NCBI RefSeq assembly: GCF_018139145.2
Contig: NC_059475.1
Coordinates: 12,634,437 to 12,698,436 of the forward strand
Direction of reading: 5' to 3'
Source: Gymnogyps californianus
Lineage: Eukaryota > Chordata > Aves > Accipitriformes > Cathartidae
DNA: 64,000 nucleotides
How positions within the stretch are numbered: position 1 is the first letter of the stretch; each line of letters opens with the position of its first letter. Positions 41,501 through 55,065 of the stretch are shown one piece after another. Below the pieces are notes generated by a model. It had not been told where the DNA came from and did no database searches. It was given only the letters and a program-made list of their open reading frames with translations. The position numbers and the translations under genes are program-made.

Positions 41501-42646
41501 TTTTAATCCTCAGCTGCTTCTTTGCCACTACAGTTGGAGCTTGTATTTCTGTTCTGTTAATTGGTGCAGTGCTGCAACCTTCAGTTAGGTGACCATGTAG
41601 GGTGGAGGGGAAGAGAAAGTATTAAAAGGAAGATGGTGTAAGCAGCCAGGTGGTACGTGGCAGGACTGAGCAAGTAAAGTGGTCTTTCTCACTCATCATT
41701 AAGGGGAATCAGAGAGCTTGTACTTTTTCCAGCATGGCCTCTACTTGGAGTGAGAGAGAGATACTGCCTTTCGTTAAAAAAAGAAGGTGGGGGTAGTGTA
41801 GATGAATACAGCAGCCCTTGTAGGCTACCTGGAACCACACTGCCTTAATGATACGACTGGAAGGGCAAGAGGAGCTCTGACACAGTAGAAACATTCCGAC
41901 CTTCAGCTCTGTGGTGTGTCTTGTTTTACTTACTGGCACTGTGGTCTTCAGACCATCTCTTCTCTGGCTGAACATACTGAGGCTGAGGGTTTCAGTGTTA
42001 CCTTGGTCCTGTTTGGCTCCCTAATCATCTGCAGCAGGGACAGATTTCTTCTGTGACACCCACAAAGCACTGTGATGGGTTTTATTGGAAGTATATCCCA
42101 GTTCAGGGAGCAGTAAGGTTTGGGTTTCTCTGACCACTCGGGTCACCTGGGGCTCTGTTCCATCCTGTTGGCCACTGTTGGCACTATCATTTGGATAACT
42201 GCTTTTGTGCATTTGTTCCTCACAGTGGCTGCAGCTCAGATGTGTGCTGCTGCCTACCTCTCCCCAGAGCAGGGAAACCAAAGGCCTGGGTGCTGCACTG
42301 GGCGGGAGCATGAGCCATGACTGCTTGCCCTGGCAGGATGGGGAATGCAACATAGCAATCGGAAGATTCTCATGACTGGACCTGCAAAAGAAGGTCCCAG
42401 CTGCCCATCAGCACTGTCTGTGAGGTGAGCTCTGTGATATGTGAGGCCACTGTGATATGCCTGGCAAAAATTACATGGGTTGCTGGGAAACCAGGGGGAT
42501 GTGGGGTGGGACCAGCCTCCAGCTTCACTGGAAGAGAACTGAACTCCCATCTCTATCATGCACAAATGCTAGAAAACTCGTAAGTAGCAGCAACAAAATT
42601 TGAATTCACAAGCAACTTTTTGGGGTTTAGGGTATTTGTTATGTTT

Positions 42647-42661
42647 TTGTTGTTGTTGTTG
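42647..42661. repeat. (TTG)n microsatellite
   Basis: Five consecutive TTG units in intergenic DNA. Confidence 0.85.
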
Positions 42662-43639
42662 AAGTGGAAAATTTTTCTGATCAATGCATGGTAAATTACA
42701 GCTACAGATAAGTCCTAAAAGATGCTATAGTGTAGATCATACAGTCTGCTGATAGAATCCAGGCATGGGGTTATATTGAGGATTTGTCACAGACTGATCA
42801 TAGTTTAGACTTTATCCTCTACAGGTTTCGGTCTAATTCCTAAAACTGTAATTTGTGCATGTGATCCTTTATCTCCCTGAAGCCTCATTAAATGTATATT
42901 TTAGTAAATTGCTTTATGTTTCTAATACAGTTGACTGACCCCTAGTGCTTAATGGAATTTCTCGTAACAGGAGTGTTGGAGCTGCAATGGGATGATGGAT
43001 AGCATCAAACTGTAGGACAGCTTGTGAGATGTATCAAATGTGAAGTCAAAATGTGTGCACATATGAGGGACAAATAGCCTCCAGCAATAAAAATAGTTCC
43101 CTATTGCCATATGAGTTAGTATGTCACAAGAGCATTAATCAATAGGTTTATTCCAGGAATTATTCGAGGGCTGAAGGGCGATCTGATCATCAGCAGAAGG
43201 ATGTTGGTGCTGCCAGAAACAAAGCAGCAAACAGCATAGGAATTTGAGAAAATGCATTCAATGCTGTATTTGTAATGGATTTACATATTTGTATAACTGC
43301 AGAATGAATTAATTATATTCCCACTGCTTACAATACAAGGAAATCTGAGAAGATAACATTTTCCACTGATGGTGATAATAAATGTGATCTGTATTAAGTA
43401 GTTAAAAATTTTTTGAGCCAAAATTCCATAAAAATTGGCAAATCATGTATGGGCAGTTTTTCCTGAAAACTGGCAAGAAAGTGAACTCAAGGAGTGTTGC
43501 TGGAAATCTGTATGTTTAGCTATACTTCTAATGCTGCTGGAAAAAGCTAGGAGGTTTTACACTGACTTATGCAAATATATGTAAAATGATGAAACGCTAC
43601 AGGAAACTGAAATTATTTCCCCACCGCCTTTACATTGCT

Positions 43640-43890
43640 CAATGCAGCTGCCATGCCAGCCACCTCGTATTGGGGCCACGAGGCACGGCTGCTTTGTCAG
43701 CCCCCCCCCCGGGTTCCTCCATGCCAGGGCTGGGCCAAGGGTGCTGCGGTTGGCAGGGCTGTGGTTGCCTCTGGTCTGCACCACCAGCCCCTGGTGCCTG
43801 GGAAATACCTCCTCAACGGCTCTGTCGGTGCTTTCGGGTCGGGGAGGCAGAGGTGTTTCTTTCAGACTCCTGTGGGAGTTCTTGTTCCAA
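43640..43890. other. GC-rich island with C10 homopolymer
   Basis: G/C-rich block with a run of ten C at 43701-43710. All three + frames and one minus frame stay open for 100 codons or more, the hallmark of low stop density in GC-rich DNA. No protein family was recognised in any frame. Confidence 0.5.
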
Positions 43891-44499
43891 AACAAGGTGG
43901 GTTTTCCACCATTGATGGAGAGGGGAAGCTTTCAAAATAAGAAGGTTTCAAAACCTTGTGTGTATTTATGTAGATATATAAAAGATACAGCTCTAAACAT
44001 ACATATTGAGAGATATGTTTAGTGATACCTTTATTTTACAGATACATATATATTTAGAGATGAGACCAAAGCCACATCTACCTTTTAAGCCCCAGATTGC
44101 CTGTGTCCCTTTTCAGCCGGCAGACACGCAGCAGAGCCAGCTGCAGAGATAAGAGTCAGCCTCCCTGCGGCAGAGTGATTAAAACCTCCTGATCTGAACT
44201 CCCGCAGACTCGCAGTACTTCTGATCCAGATCTGAGCTTGGTGGCACAAGCCTGTTTCTAGCACTAGTGCAGATAGCTAAACCACTACAGCAATCACGGC
44301 TGAGCACTAGAAAATGGAAGAAGTGAGTCACATGAGGGAGATGAAAGCCAACGCTAAGTGCTGTGATTATTCTATCAAAACGACTGCTATAAACATGTCT
44401 AAAAAAAAAAAAATCCTTAGCTAAACAATGCCATCAGGTGATATTAACTGGTGACACTTTCTAATCTGGGATTGTGAACTAGCTGGCTTTGTGTATGCT

Positions 44500-44850
44500 T
44501 TGCTTTGCAGCAAACTGTCAGGAGCAGAGGGGCAGCTGCACTCGCCAGGCTGGAGGCCCACCGGGGTACAAAACGCCAGTGCTGGAGAGAAGCTAGCAGT
44601 CCCCTGACCAGTTGTCACACAAAATTATTTGTGCCGGTCCAACCCTGGAAATGGTTTTGCCAGCACCCTAGCAAAGGGCAGAGGTGACGTGGTGGGTGGA
44701 TGGCACAAGGAGGTACCCAGTTATTCCTCCTTGGGGCTCTGGGTGATCCCTGCCTGGCAGCGGCAGGAGGAACAGCACCGTGCCATGGGGATGTGGTGGG
44801 AGAGGAGTTTTGACCAGGCACATAACGCCACTCGCTTACTCCATAAATGG
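44500..44850. other. GC-rich island, unassigned
   Basis: Second GC-richer block with short open frames on both strands (60-75 codons) and no recognisable product. It may be a diverged repeat. Confidence 0.4.
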
Positions 44851-46102
44851 GCTTAGCAGAGGTGGATTCAGATGCGGTTATGTAATCTGACTAAAAAATT
44901 ATTTGCTGCCAGAGCAGGAGACCTAACCTGTAATCCCCAGGGGGATTTTGTAACGCCACTTCCTGTACCTGTGCTAGCAGCAGCCAGAGGTTCACTGTAG
45001 CCTGTAAAACCTGGCCAGAAAACAGAGTGAATTTTTGGGACCTTGACTGGAATCGTTTCTGTGTCATTGCTTGGGATGGTAGTTTGAAACTTGTTTGCGT
45101 GTCTCTACACATGCTGCATTTACATTGTTTGAGCTGCACTGTCGATACAACAGGCAAAGCTATGCTTGGGCAAATTCAGAAGTCTGCCGTGGTTTGGTTC
45201 AACATCCATGGCTCACACAGTTACGACTGCTATAACACCAAAAAATCCGATTATTTTAGTGCTCTGATGGGTGGATGAAACCCACTGTTTTGCTGTGGTG
45301 GTTGCACTTGCAACTGCTGTCAGCAGCTCTCCTCACGCACTTTGCCAGCAGGCTGTTTTCTGGAGCCCTCCTCAGCAGGAAAAGTCTCTCTGTCTGTAAT
45401 CGGAGATATTGACTGTCCTTTTCAAAGAATTCAAGAACAGGAGAGGAAGGAGAGATTTTTCTCACACCACTGACTCTCTTCATGAGACCAGGAGAGTTAA
45501 ACCCTAAAAAGTCCTTTTAAAATGTCAAGATGATGTAAGGTACCTGTGTCCCACCCTTCTTGGGTGTTCTTGGCTCCACTGTTCTTGACCTGAGTAATGT
45601 CAGTACTAGTTGTTTTGAGTAATTTTGGTTTTGCTGCTGCATGTCCCTGTGAATAAGAAACAATGTTTCTATTGGCAGCAGTTAGTTCTCCATCCACCCA
45701 TGTCTCCTAAAGTATGATAAAAGTGCAGAATGAACTCTCAGTCTCTGACCTTTCCGGCATGTGTGTGCATTTTGTCACCCAAGTGGACAGAGAGCAACAT
45801 TTCATCCTTTAAATGCTCACATGTCCATGCTAATGGGAGAAGTTGTAAGATTTGGGTCTAGACTTTGAAGATACCTTCGTATTTGGATTTGGAGGTTTGG
45901 TTGATGCCACTTGTAAATCCAGCTCCAACTTCTGTAACTTGAGAACTGACTGTGTGAAATCACTGGGAGCTCTGCCATCCCTATTTGGGCGTTACAATGT
46001 CATACTCATAATTTCCTGGGTTTGAGATTCACTGTTTCTATCTGAACCAACTTTAAGTAGGGAGAAGCAGGTTATTAATAAGGTTAGCTCTCCAGGGATT
46101 TA

Positions 46103-46117
46103 TTTTTTTTTTTTTTT
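46103..46117. repeat. Poly(T) tract, 15 bases
   Basis: Uninterrupted T run. Confidence 0.85.
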
Positions 46118-47060
46118 CTTTGCATGTTCGCATTTCTGGGAACTCCACACTGCAAAACTTTGGACCAAAGGTCTTCTCAGGTTTAAAAAAGCAAGAAGGG
46201 TTCTTACAAGTCTGTGGGAGGCATCTCTTTGGCATCCGTATGCTCTTGGCTGCAATCTTCGAGCCTACTGGGAAATGAGTGAGAATCTAGTCTTCTGCAC
46301 ACAGTGTCAGAATGCCTGTTAGTTTTAAACTTAGATCTTTTAAAATGGTTAAAATGCTTTCTGTTTAAGAGGAATGAGTCTCCCAAGAAGTATGTCTGCT
46401 GCAAATGAGAGGACTGCAGTTCCCATAAGCTTCTCCAAAGCTTGATGGAAGTTCCCTGCTAGATCTGTAAGCATACTCTGTCAAGTTCTGAGTTATGGAA
46501 AGTATCTCTGAGTTCAGATTTCATGACCATTTGTCCCTTGCAGGGACTACAATTTGTTTACGCTTCACTGAAATGTTGAATCACTAAATTCATAACTTTT
46601 ACTGATGCCAGTGGCTGCAAAAGGTAGAAGCAGTCACTTACTAGGAGTGTTAATAGACATGTTGGATGACTTTGTGGGATGCCTAGCTTATTTTTGTTCT
46701 GCACTGCTACACAGCCGTGGTTTTTATCTTGCTGTATTCCTAGGACCAACAACAAGACCTGCTCTTGCATCTCCCCCGCTCCCCTTTTATGGCCTAGAAA
46801 GGAAAGTATAATGCTGCTGCTGTTTATGAGGATGCATAGCCATGTGGTAATGGGTATGTGGCGATGGTGACTAAAGGTCCTTCTGTGGCTGGGTGTCAGC
46901 CCCACGGCATCTTCAACTCCAAGCTCTGCTTTCCTTTTCCTAGAGTAGCTACTTCTTGATGCGTGACTGTAGCAAGATAATTATCTTCTAATGTGAGATT
47001 CTTGCTTGTGCGGAGCCCAGGACATAGGTTATTATTATTCCAGAACAGAAAAGTATGTAT

Positions 47061-47101
47061 AAAGTATATACCTATACAGTATATATAAAAAGTATATACC
47101 T
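47061..47101. repeat. Spaced duplication of aaagtatatacct
   Basis: aaagtatatacct occurs at 47061-47073 and again at 47089-47101, separated by an AT-rich tatata spacer. Confidence 0.75.
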
Positions 47102-47461
47102 GAACAGAAATTGGGGGGTTTTTATATTGTTTGCAAGTGAAATGAAGTGAGGCTGGAGTGATTGTTTTGTTGTTGTATGCTCACCTGGGTCTCGTTTCCT
47201 TTTTTCCCTCCCCTTAAAAAGGCCGTAAGAGCCTATATTAGAGAAAAGAAACCCCTGAACTTTTTGTCAGGGTCACATAGTGGTTACATGATAAAAAAGG
47301 AATGTATATCCTTGAGCAGACTGTGGCTTGCTTGACCTGGTGAAATCTTAGGGCCTGTGATCCCATGAGAATTAGACAAACTGTGAAGTGGAGTTTGGAC
47401 TTTTTCCTATGCATCCATGTTAGTTTGGTCAGAGGCTCCCTTCACAGCTCTGTTGCTTCTA

Positions 47462-47559
47462 TGTGACCCTGCATGAATCCCTAAACTTCTCAGTTCTTCA
47501 GTCTTCTGCTCAGTGAAATACAGAAAATCTTGATTTATCCCTGCCTTACAGGGTTAACA
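47462..47559 (+). mobile_element. Probable MIR/CORE-SINE remnant
   Basis: The order of motifs follows the MIR core: tgaccctgcatgaatccct, cttctcagttcttcagtctt, a tctgctcagtgaaatacaga stretch, then tgccttacagggtta. These correspond to the familiar blocks 'tgacctTGGGCAAgtcact', 'ctcAGtttcctca', 'tctgtaaaatg' and 'cctcatagggtt'. The copy is diverged, as expected for a SINE family predating the bird-mammal split. A profile search is needed to confirm it. Confidence 0.45.
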
Positions 47560-50500
47560 TGTGGCTTGTTTGCACCGTGTTGTGTGACCGCCTGATGAAA
47601 GCTGTCATGTAAACTCTGATAATCCAGCATGCTCATACTGAAAAGCATGCAGTCTGAATAGTTAGACATGCTTTCTTCTCACTTTCAGAGAAGACAAGTC
47701 TTTCAACATGTTTTGTTTTCAGATTTTGATCTTTAGCCTTGATATTTACGATGGTCGGAAAAGGGAGAGGGTTGGCAAGTGTGTTTCTGATAGAAATTAA
47801 CCAGACCAAGACCAGTGGAGCAGCTGGGGGGGATCCCAGCTCTTTCCTGTAGAGCACACCTAGCCCAAGAGTAAAGTCTGTGTCATGTCAACAAGGAAAG
47901 ATCTGCCTCCACTTGGCAGCAAGTCAGTAATACTAAACTTGCTTTCTTGCTGTTCTTTCTCTCAGTACTGCTGGTATTTTCTTCACCTTACTATGTCAGC
48001 TCTATTCTCCAGGCACAAGAAGGGTCACCACTGTGTTCTCTTAACAAACTTGAGATGAGGAAGTAATGCTAAAAGTTAGTCTTTTAACAGCACTTAAGAA
48101 TCCTTCTTTCCCCCCTTGTGAGAGAGATGATGATGTGGGTAAGTTTTAGCATTTGGTTTTGACTTTGATTTGCCAAGGTGTAGAAACTACATGAAGCAGC
48201 CTGGGGTTTTAGTTTCATTTGTTCTGTCCTCTGGTTTCGTCATTTTGGAAATGTAAACAATGCACAAAGTGTCTTGTTGCAACATCTTCCGATAAGACCA
48301 GTATAAAATTGGCTTGGTTACATGATTGTTTTAAATCCCTGTTGCCCATAATATTCTTTCTGATTAAGTAATTCAAAGGTATACGTCCAAATCAAGATGT
48401 TCTTGATCTCTCTTATTGCCATAGTAGCTTCTACCGTAGAAAAGACTGTAAGACTTGACCCACTTTCTGCAGTGGTCACTCTGCACTCCTACAGCTTGAA
48501 TGTTAGTACAATATTTTGAAAGCGGCTGATACCTTTGTAACACTGGGTGAGGTGCTGCAGCGGCACTCTGCTCCTTGGCTTGCCCCAGAACAGGGATACG
48601 GTGGAGGGGCAGGGTCCATACCTACCGAGCTAACTCCTGGCTGTGCAGAGAATGATTCACACCTGCATCCCCAAAATGTTCGTTCTTAGAGAGGCTTTGC
48701 ATGTGTCTGAGCAATTTCCTGAACAAAGCCCTTCATTTGTAAATCTGATACGTTTGCTATATACCAATAGTGCTATGGTAATAAACAAGTGACAGTTCTC
48801 ACAAGTAATGCCAGCACATGACTATCCTCTTTCAGACTAAAATAAGTAATTCCATGGTCTTGTGAGTGCAACTATGAGGAAAGAGATTCCGAAATACTAA
48901 GTACTTGAGGGGATTAGCAAAAAATGCGAACGTTTGTCTTTCAGGTTAATAGCCTGTGTGTGGATGCTGTCATTCTGCCCTCAGGACCCTGTGGGCTGGC
49001 ATCAAGGCTGTCTCTGAGCGTGTCGAGAGAAGTTAAAGTATTATTAATATGGGCCACATTCCACTGATGTGCAGCTTCGAGGTGCTGAGGACGCCCTTGT
49101 TAAAATCTTGGCAGATCATCACAAGCATCTTCCATGCTTTTGGCCGGAGGGAGGTGTTCCTTCATGATCTGCATTAGTCAGGAAAAAAGGGGAAGGTTTC
49201 AAAACAAAGCTAAAGTTCAAACTCAAAAAAAAAATTCTTTTGCCTTTTTAAAGTAGCGTATGGTTCTGGGGCATGTAGTTGCAGGTATGTGCAAAGCCAC
49301 AGGAGTCGTGAGGAAGGTGTAAGGCTTGCTGAGAAGGGAGCTCTCGAGCTTTCTGCATGGTCTGACAAGTACTGACTCCTCTGTTAAAGACTTGCACTTT
49401 GCCAGAAAGTTTTCCAGCTCAAGCAGACATGTTCCTAGCAATGAGAAAATACAGCTTACTGAACTTCGATGAACTTGCAGAAAATATCTGAATTTTTACT
49501 GTAAAAACCTTTTTATCATGCAAGTGAATGGAATGCGTAGGGCTTTACAACTAACGGCAAAACTTTAGAGCAAAATGAAGGTGTCATAAAGTCAAAGTGT
49601 TCCTTAGCACCTGGCCTGCCCAAGAGGCTGCTCAGGGGGCATCCTCTTTGGTTGGCATCTTGCAGCTGCATGAGGAACATGTTGAGAAGTGTTAATATAA
49701 TAGATACCAGTTCTGCTTGCTCTTCAATGGGGAATCTCAATAGCTGGGTGAACACATCAGGAGCAGTGTCCTACACAGTCTTACCCTACTAGTCCTTTAA
49801 GCATAGGTTACATACAGATGAATGTTAATTCTCTGGAAAGGGAACAGACAGGATAGCAATTTAAAAAGCATTGTAGAAAAAAAGATAATTCCTGTTACAC
49901 TAAAACTTTATATCTGTTATGCATTTACTTTGAACAAGAATGCTGGAAGCTGGTTTAAATAAGTGAGCGTGCTTTGAGTTCTTCTCTGCTTTGTACGAAG
50001 TGTTTTCAACCCCAGCTCTCACATACAGATAGATAAGTCCAAAGAAAATGTAATTATATAGTTAGCTTTTCTCCCCGCCTCAAAGCTTGGAATCTGGTCA
50101 TTTTTATGGTTTGTAAAAATTCATAACGTTGTCAGGCTTGGTGAAGCAATACTAACTTCTGTGTAGCTGAGGACCTTCATTCCCCACTCTTCTTCACAGG
50201 ACGCAATTCCTGACCACTGTAAAAAGACTCGAGTGGTCACCAGTTCAGGCAGAGTTGTAGTTTAAATATTGCTATGGGTTTTATGCCGAAACTTCCCGGT
50301 GAGTGGGACAGCAGCTGAACCTGCAGGTCTGCTCTGGCATTGGTGGTAGACCTGCTTTGAGCAGGAGGTTGGGCTGAGTAACATCCAGGGGTCCCTGCTG
50401 ACCCGTGTTTTGTGGTGCGTTGTGGTAGTTCACGGAGGTGACGCTGAGGTTCAGTAACATGCAAAACCAAGCAAGCAGGCAAGGTGTGGAAACAGAATGA

Positions 50501-51429
50501 ATAATTACAATAGCAGTAGGCCACAAAGGGGTGTTGAGGGATGGCAGTTGGGTTCACATGCCTGTACATATGCTGGGGTTTGCCTACTCCTACTGTATTA
50601 AGCTAGAGGTGGAAAGATGTAATTCTCCATCTCAAGCGATATCCAGCCTGCTTGAAATGTTTATAGCAGTTAAAGTTTCTCTGTTCAGAACAGGCCAAAA
50701 AGATTGGTGTGCTTTGGATAAGTGTGTCTCTATTCATATTTCAAAAAATGCCTGCATCTTAAATTACCTTCTGCAGGCTGCTATGAAGAGTGAAGTGTCA
50801 GGGAAGCACATTTATACATTTGTAAAATGATACATTGCACTGATGTTGCACATTGATGATGCACATTGTTACCTGATTTTAAAAAAATTAGCATGAACAG
50901 AGGAGAAAATGTTTCCTATTTTAAATCTGTCTGATTACTCTATCTGTGAACGGTTTGTGAATCCAGTTGGCCTGCTGTAAATCTGGGAGGGATTCTTTGG
51001 ACAAAATACCTAGTGTATTTTGTACTGTTTTAGCTGAAAATAAGCGATCTTTTGAACTATCCACTCTGAAAGGATGTTCACTGGCTAAATTCAACAAAAT
51101 TTTACGTGTGCATTGGAGGGTGTTAAGAGAAGTCTGAAAACAACACTATTTGCTGTTAAGAGAAAACTTTCATCAGGGTGAAGAGAAATTATTTGGGATT
51201 TATATTGAACTGTTATCTATTTCTGGAGGGCAAATAAAGTGGGGAAAAATCAATTCTGCCCCATAGTTTATATTGGTAAGTAGGGTATGGTCATGCTCAG
51301 CAGCTCACTGCACAGAGAAGAGAAACTACAAAAATTACTCAGGACTCCCTTGTTCTCTCTTATGCATTTGCAAGGGGACTTGGTGGTTCAGCAAGTGAAG
51401 TCTGAAAAGCTTGGTCTTCACCTCCATTT

Positions 51430-51930
51430 TCTTCCCCATGGGGCCTTCAGTTGCATATAATGCTGTGCTCCCAACCATCGTCCTGCACCCCACTAACATC
51501 CTGGACCAGGGCTCCCCATCCTGGGGGAGGTAAGAGCTCTCCTGCATCGGAAGCAGCACCATATTTGCAGCTTTCCAGCCTGCCAGAGAGAGCGCGTTGG
51601 TGGCAGCAGCGAGCATGTCCCCAGCAGCCATGCTGGCTGCAACCCACTGCTTTGGCAGGGGAGGAGGCCACAGCCCAGCCAAGCCTGATGGAAGGGAAGC
51701 ATCCGGCTCACGGGGAGGGAGAGCGATGGTGTGCTGGGGTGGCAGGAAGGTCCGCTGCAAGGAGGCATTGTCCGACCAAGACAGTCTCCCACAAGAAATC
51801 TAGGGCACGTTTAAAGTCAGCTTGGTTCAGCATCTGCCAAAGGCAGACCCAGGAGCCTCGCTCTGTCCCCTGGGGCCTTGTTGAGAGAGTTAAACGGATA
51901 TTCAGGGCTATGCTGGAGCAGAGCTAAGCC
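51430..51930. other. GC-rich island with long chance open frames
   Basis: The longest + open frame of the window (158 codons, 51451-51927) and overlapping minus frames (141 and 99 codons) coincide here. Several frames on both strands are open because the DNA is GC-rich, and their peptides are low in family-like pattern (Ala, Pro, Gly, Ser, Trp rich). No domain was recognised and no splice pair is convincing. Confidence 0.45.
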
Positions 51931-54671
51931 CAACAGCACACAGCTGTTTTACCATCGTAGAAAGTCTAACTTACGAAGAGGAATTTTTCCTTGTTGATTT
52001 GTATGATTTTCTTTGGAGAGGGATGGTCCTTTGGGCTCTCTGCTTTTTCACTCATCTGTTGAAAAGCCCCATTTTGGGACATCCCAATTCTTCCAGCCAA
52101 GAAGAGCTTGGCTTGCTCAGAAGTGGTTGCTCAAGAGCAAAATGAAGCATTCCTGTCAGGAATTGGATGCACAACATCCAATGCGGTCCTGGGGTCAGAG
52201 AAATAGGTCTTAGTCTCGAGGAGAAATCCTCCGCATGGCAGTACATTACGTCAGTACAGAAATGGACCATCCAATTTTGCATTCCAATATGAAACACAGC
52301 AGCCAGGTGATATGTCCAGCAATATGCAAGTTTAATAAACTTCCTGTTCAACTTGTGGACAGAATAAATAGTTCCATGATGTCTGCTTAACAAAGCCAAA
52401 TTGCGCACCTCTATTGCAACTAGAACCGCTACAGTTAAGAGACTGTCAACATTTCACATCTGGATGGATGATTTAGCCGCTTTGCTTCACATCAGGGCTA
52501 ACTTGGCATTTGACTTACCCAGTGCTGCTACAAGATTCTGTTTTTACTGAATATAATTTGCATCCACTGGCTATGTCATTCTTGGGCTTGAAAAAGGAGT
52601 TTTAGGCAGCATTAGAGTAGAAGGAAAATGAATATTTAAACACATAATTTTGTAAATCCCTGGAGAATGAGAAGAAACTTAGAGGCAGATGCACACAGAG
52701 TCTGGAGATGGCAAACATTCCCCCCTCCTTGCTTTTAGTTTTAAAAAAGGTCCATGGGATTGAACTATTACTCATTAGTGTCTGCCCCCCCAGCTTTCTG
52801 TTCTGTACCGGACGCGCAGTGTTTGTATTGAAAGCAAACTTATTGCACTGTGTAATAAGACTTGAATGCAAACATTTCATTAACATTATCTGTTCAGAAG
52901 CATTGTTTAAACAAAAGTTAACCTTTCTGTGCCAAAGCTGAATGAAACTTTGAAACTGAAGGTTAGGGGTTTTTTGTTCCTCTGACCAGTGCCATGGATT
53001 GATGTGCTGTTGATACAACCGCTTTCTCAGATTTCACGTATGGAAGTCTATAATGGAGTAGTAACTTCATTAATTTGGCCCATACTGATTCAGTTGAATA
53101 CCAATATTTTGACCTTATTCCCTAGGAAATATTCTTCCTGCTGCACAAACTTGGAAAGCGTGGCCATCCCTGTGGTGTGAGCCACACTTATGACAAGCTT
53201 TCGGAAAGATAGTATTTCACACGTAAATACATTACTTGGTTCTTAACACTTTCCAGGTTACCAGAAAGAGGTATAGGTCCTCACTGTCCTGTAGTTTTTG
53301 AGTGTTCCTTTCTTTCCCTTTTTTTAGTACCCTGAGAGTTATATTTCTGTGTGCCCTGTAACCCAGGAGGGACAAGGATGTGAGTCCTGTGTGCAGCTGA
53401 CCTCACCTAGGCTGACACAGAGTTTTGAACCTTAAGCCCCAGCACAGAGGATAAGGATGCATATCTACAAAGGTATTTAAGCAATCAACTCCTTTAATGC
53501 CTTTGTGCGTCTAAAGCCCGGTAGTGGATCCACCAGCCTCCATTAAGTAGGTATGTGGAGAAGCTGGACATCGGTTACACATTGACCGACCCCCATAGTC
53601 TAACTCAGTAATCACTGAGGTGGAATCTGCCTGGTTATCTCAAGGAGGAGGAGGAAACTGGGCTAGGAATTATGTTTTGTCAAAATACAATACAAATTCC
53701 TAACCCAGTTTTCAGTCAGGAGAGCATGTTATTGTTGAACAATTGATACCACTTCATGGAAGCTTATTTTCTGTGCCTTAAGGGAAGTTCAATTAAGTGA
53801 ACTTCTATTTTAAAACACTGCTCTTTCCTGTCACTGATGAAGCAATAACAATTACAGAACATGGGATTTTCTGGGAGTGTTGGTTGTTTGTTCTCATTGA
53901 TATTAATTTTGCTGCCTTTATTTGAATCTTATCTATAATACTGCCTGAAGCAGCCCACTAGAGACCTAACTGATTTCACTGGTGACTCCAGGCTGGTGTG
54001 TACTTGCTGCCCACTAAGGCAAGAAGAAAGGCATGTCCCATAGCCGCAGGAGTTAGTGCTAGAGATGCTATGGCCCTGATGAATAGGGCTGTACATGACA
54101 GTAGCCGAGGTCTGTGGTATACTCTACCCATGGGCTGTTGCTGACATCCAGATGAGCTCGTTTCTCTACAGAGAGAACTGCTTCTGTCACTAACCAGCCC
54201 AGAAACCAAAATGTTCACAAGTGGTGCAAGTCCATTGTCTAGTCCTTGCCTTTCCACACTCATTACAACTCAGCAAATGCAGAGATTTGAATCTAACATG
54301 ACAAGAAGTGTCAGAATCAGGGATTAATTCTCTGTGAAATAATTTCCGTGATGGGATGCTGCCAGGAAGCTTGACTCTGCATTCTTTGGACACCCCAGAT
54401 TCCCACAAACTGCGAGGAGAGGACTGTGTGGGCAAGGAATGCAGCATGAGCTTGTAATCTTTTCAGCTAGAGATATCTTAGCACATAAGTGGGATGCTCT
54501 CAAGAGCCTGCTGTGCCAAAAAGGCGACCCTTCTAGGACTGGGACCATTTATAGAACACTGATTTTTAGTGTAGAGCACGTTTTTATAACTGACTTCTAT
54601 AAATGTTAAATACCAGGCCAATTAAGCTTGACAGTGCTGACAGAGTCTTAATTAAATCAGTGTGAACAATA

Positions 54672-54866
54672 TCAGTCTTGCATAACTCCGTTTCCATCAA
54701 AAGCATCAGAAATTTTTTTTTTTTCTTTGTCCCTTGTAAGAGATGAAGTTCTGACAGCTTGTTCCCGTTGCCAGTACTGCTGGTTCATTAATTTGTCCAT
54801 AATTCTGAGCTTTCTACTCCACTCCCATCTCTCTAGTTCTATGTTTTGCTTCCTTAGCGTTGACAT
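54672..54866 (-). other. Unassigned highly charged 64-codon open frame
   Basis: The frame begins MSTLRKQNIELERWEWSRKL, continues through a KLMNQQYWQREQ segment and ends with an acidic stretch. It is rich in Lys, Arg, Glu, Gln and Trp and helix-prone, which is unlike the hydrophobic or Ser-rich chance frames around it. It could be a scrap of a transposon protein or chance. The family is not recognised. Confidence 0.15.
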
Positions 54867-55042
54867 TTTGGCTTATTCCCTACAATGCTATATACTGGCT
54901 ACAGAGAGTTCAAGTGTGCCTTTCCTATAACCCTTCTGTCCCTCCATTTAACAGCAGAGGGTACAAACCTGCAGTCCTTCAACATGGACGGATCTTGCAA
55001 AACACTGACTACAAAGAGCTTGTATTTGGTGTTCAGCACTTC

Positions 55043-55065
55043 TTTTTTTTTTTTTTTTTTTTTTT
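55043..55065. repeat. Poly(T) tract, 23 bases
   Basis: Uninterrupted T run. The minus-strand sequence leading into it lacks AATAAA, so a retrocopy poly(A) tail is not supported. Confidence 0.9.

Larger units (their letters stand above)
25931..43600. other. Long gene-poor intergenic stretch
   Basis: Unique, mostly AT-rich sequence with no convincing exon on either strand. I looked for SWAP70, the expected neighbour in mammals (EF-hand, PH and coiled-coil exons), and did not recognise any. Local items are the octamer/E-box cluster near 26.6 kb, a TATA-like site and G-rich run at 27.08-27.11 kb, a G-rich run at 29.24 kb, a T16 tract at 32567, a G12 run at 35489 and a (TTG)n run at 42647. Open frames up to 150 codons (26422-26874 on +) lack recognisable domains. 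Confidence 0.6.
44851..51429. other. Intergenic sequence with ancient SINE and simple repeats
   Basis: No gene was recognised. It contains a T15 tract at 46103-46117, an imperfect 28-bp-spaced tatata duplication at 47061-47101, and a probable MIR remnant at 47462-47559. Charged or hydrophobic minus-strand frames (for example 49516-49755 and 46558-46905) have no family match and no splice support. Confidence 0.6.

Noticed and set aside
43557..44022. Four open frames above 100 codons around a C10 run
   Set aside because: Same GC effect; peptides share no family pattern.
49516..49755. Minus-strand frame with an amphipathic leucine-rich stretch
   Set aside because: Considered as a missed exon of a neighbouring gene, but no family match and no flanking splice sites were found.
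51335..51927. Overlapping 158-codon (+) and 141-codon (-) frames
   Set aside because: GC-rich DNA leaves several frames open on both strands. No recognisable family or splice pair.
55043..55065. T23 tract as the tail of an antisense processed pseudogene
   Set aside because: No AATAAA upstream on the minus strand and no protein-like sequence beside it.
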